A stretch of 64,000 nt of DNA, taken from positions 6,820,001 through 6,884,000 of the forward strand of contig NZ_CP097263.1 of NCBI RefSeq assembly GCF_028622115.1. Direction: 5' to 3'. Made by a program: the position numbers and the translations under genes. Below are positions 63,257 through 64,000 of the stretch, one piece after another (within the stretch, counting starts at the first letter, position 1; each line of letters begins with the position of its first letter). Source of the stretch: Kutzneria chonburiensis (GTDB lineage Bacteria; Actinomycetota; Actinomycetes; Mycobacteriales; Pseudonocardiaceae). The notes under the pieces are model-generated. The model ran no database searches, was not told where the DNA came from, and worked only from the letters and a program-made list of their open reading frames with translations.

Positions 63257-63682
63257 GTGCAACTGCCTCGCGGCGCCACCGGCTTCTGGTCCGCCTCCGC
63301 CACGCCGCCCGTCAACGTTCGCACCTTCAAGTCGCTCGGGTATTCGGTCGGTCCTGTCGTGTCTTTCCAATCGGCAGGCGTCACCCCCAACTTCCACCTG
63401 CTCACCCTCCGGCTCCCCGCCGGTGATCTCGGCGTCATCTGCCATGAGCTGCTGCCGTTGATCGCCTTCGTCACCGTTCCCCTCATCGACTGCTCATTGA
63501 CCTTCGTCTCCCGCCCCGAACTGGTCCCGTCCTTCCCCGGCTTCGAGGCCCTCACCGCCGAGGACTTGCACACCCCCGTCAGCCGCGCCGACCTCTCCCT
63601 GCTGGACGCGGCCGAACACCGCCAGATCCGCCACTGGCGTCCCGCCACCGTCGGCGAGATCCTGTTCAACCACTGGGACTGA
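63257..63682 (+). CDS. Hypothetical protein
   Basis: This 141-residue protein starts at GTG 63257. It has no signal peptide. A hydrophobic strand pair, GVICHELLPLIAFVTVPLIDC, lies in the middle, and it ends in WRPATVGEILFNHWD, a stretch familiar from short actinobacterial unknowns. No family is assigned. Confidence 0.65.
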   Translation: MQLPRGATGFWSASATPPVNVRTFKSLGYSVGPVVSFQSAGVTPNFHLLTLRLPAGDLGVICHELLPLIAFVTVPLIDCSLTFVSRPELVPSFPGFEALTAEDLHTPVSRADLSLLDAAEHRQIRHWRPATVGEILFNHWD

Positions 63683-63734
63683 TGCCGTTGTCCCACCGGG
63701 AAAACGGCTTGGCGCCCGGTGAGACGATCCGGTG

Positions 63735-64000
63735 ATGAGCAGGTTGACCTTGCGCCCGGTGACGCCGAACGACTGGCCCGCAGTGCACTCTTGGGGCAGC
63801 CTGCCGCAGTTCTGCCGTTTCCAGCCGTGGGGGCCGAACACCGAGGAGGAATCGCGGGCGCACGTGCGGGCCGCGATCGACGCCTGGTCCCGTACTCCGC
63901 GGGAGCGCTGGGTGTTCCTCTCGTGCGTGGACGGGCAGCCGATCGGCTCCGGCGAGGTGAAGATCCACAGCGTTGGCCACCGACAGGGCGAGATCGCGTA
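63735..64000 (+). CDS. GNAT-family N-acetyltransferase (N-terminal part, partial)
   Basis: This is the first 88 residues of a gene cut by the window end. It begins with LTLRPVTPNDWPAVHSW, has NTEEESRAHVRAAID, and WVFLSCVDGQPIGSGEVKI, the early strands of RimJ/RimL-type acetyltransferases. The acetyl-CoA motif lies beyond the window. Confidence 0.8.
   Translation, partial: MSRLTLRPVTPNDWPAVHSWGSLPQFCRFQPWGPNTEEESRAHVRAAIDAWSRTPRERWVFLSCVDGQPIGSGEVKIHSVGHRQGEIA

Noticed and set aside
63175-63426. Open frame of 83 codons from ATG 63175
   Set aside because: It crosses a hairpin and the start of the better supported 63257 gene, and its Arg/Pro-rich translation has no family pattern.

Overview
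The window is very GC-rich chromosomal DNA from an actinomycete, most likely a member of the Pseudonocardiales. The evidence is the codon use, the long antisense shadow frames, Rex and BldN-type developmental genes, and a gene set largely collinear with the Mycobacterium tuberculosis Rv0489-Rv0530 block. That assignment rests on remembered synteny and motif reading, not on a database search. No tRNA or rRNA gene, insertion sequence, prophage or CRISPR array was seen.

Layout. 1-10144: the end of a small protein, then a leftward block hemL - phosphoglycerate-mutase-like - TlpA thioredoxin - [phospholipase C and DUF1990 gene inserted] - ccdA - resB - ccsB - ParA-like ATPase, linking haem precursor supply to system II cytochrome c maturation. 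10190-18821: a lipoprotein and a seven-gene leftward operon for a MacAB-type exporter with two membrane-fusion adaptors, a DUF5666 lipoprotein and its own two-component system. 18961-23198: an orphan sugar-binding lipoprotein divergent from a TetR regulator, then small membrane proteins. 23195-28918: hemB, hemD, hemC, hemA and rex, with a Rex operator in front of rex. 28976-34074: a molybdopterin oxidoreductase, a cytochrome P450, an ImmA/IrrE peptidase, a glutaredoxin and an AMP-forming acyl-CoA ligase. 34242-37448: a BldN-like sigma factor, its probable anti-sigma factor, a SerB1-like HAD phosphatase and a YbjQ protein.

37522-46301 is the most accessory-looking part. A D-amino-acid-oxidase-like gene converges on a LacI regulator. 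The LacI gene is followed by two rightward operons that share a 14-bp operator-like palindrome. They encode a one-domain LuxR-type HTH protein, a Tat-secreted TIM-barrel hydrolase, a secreted beta-propeller protein, an NlpC/P60-propeller fusion and a lysozyme-like-propeller fusion. I read this as a co-regulated, secreted sugar-sensing or wall-remodelling system; the function is inferred.

46372-61641 returns to the conserved core: acyltransferase, GalE-like epimerase, 33-residue ribosomal protein bS22, BldC, ProC, an ECF42 sigma factor with its DGPF partner and matching promoter, thioesterase, proline dehydrogenase, sugar isomerase, a frameshifted membrane protein, Ppx, RegX3-SenX3, an aldo/keto reductase with a divergent regulator, and Gpm1. 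The last 2.3 kb holds a secreted protein, a zinc-ribbon protein, an unknown protein and the start of a GNAT acetyltransferase. Several long palindromes sit just after stop codons. They fall into two apparent families that share sequence: 59 bp with an ACTCGGAGT centre, and 55 bp with TGTCACATGCG ends.
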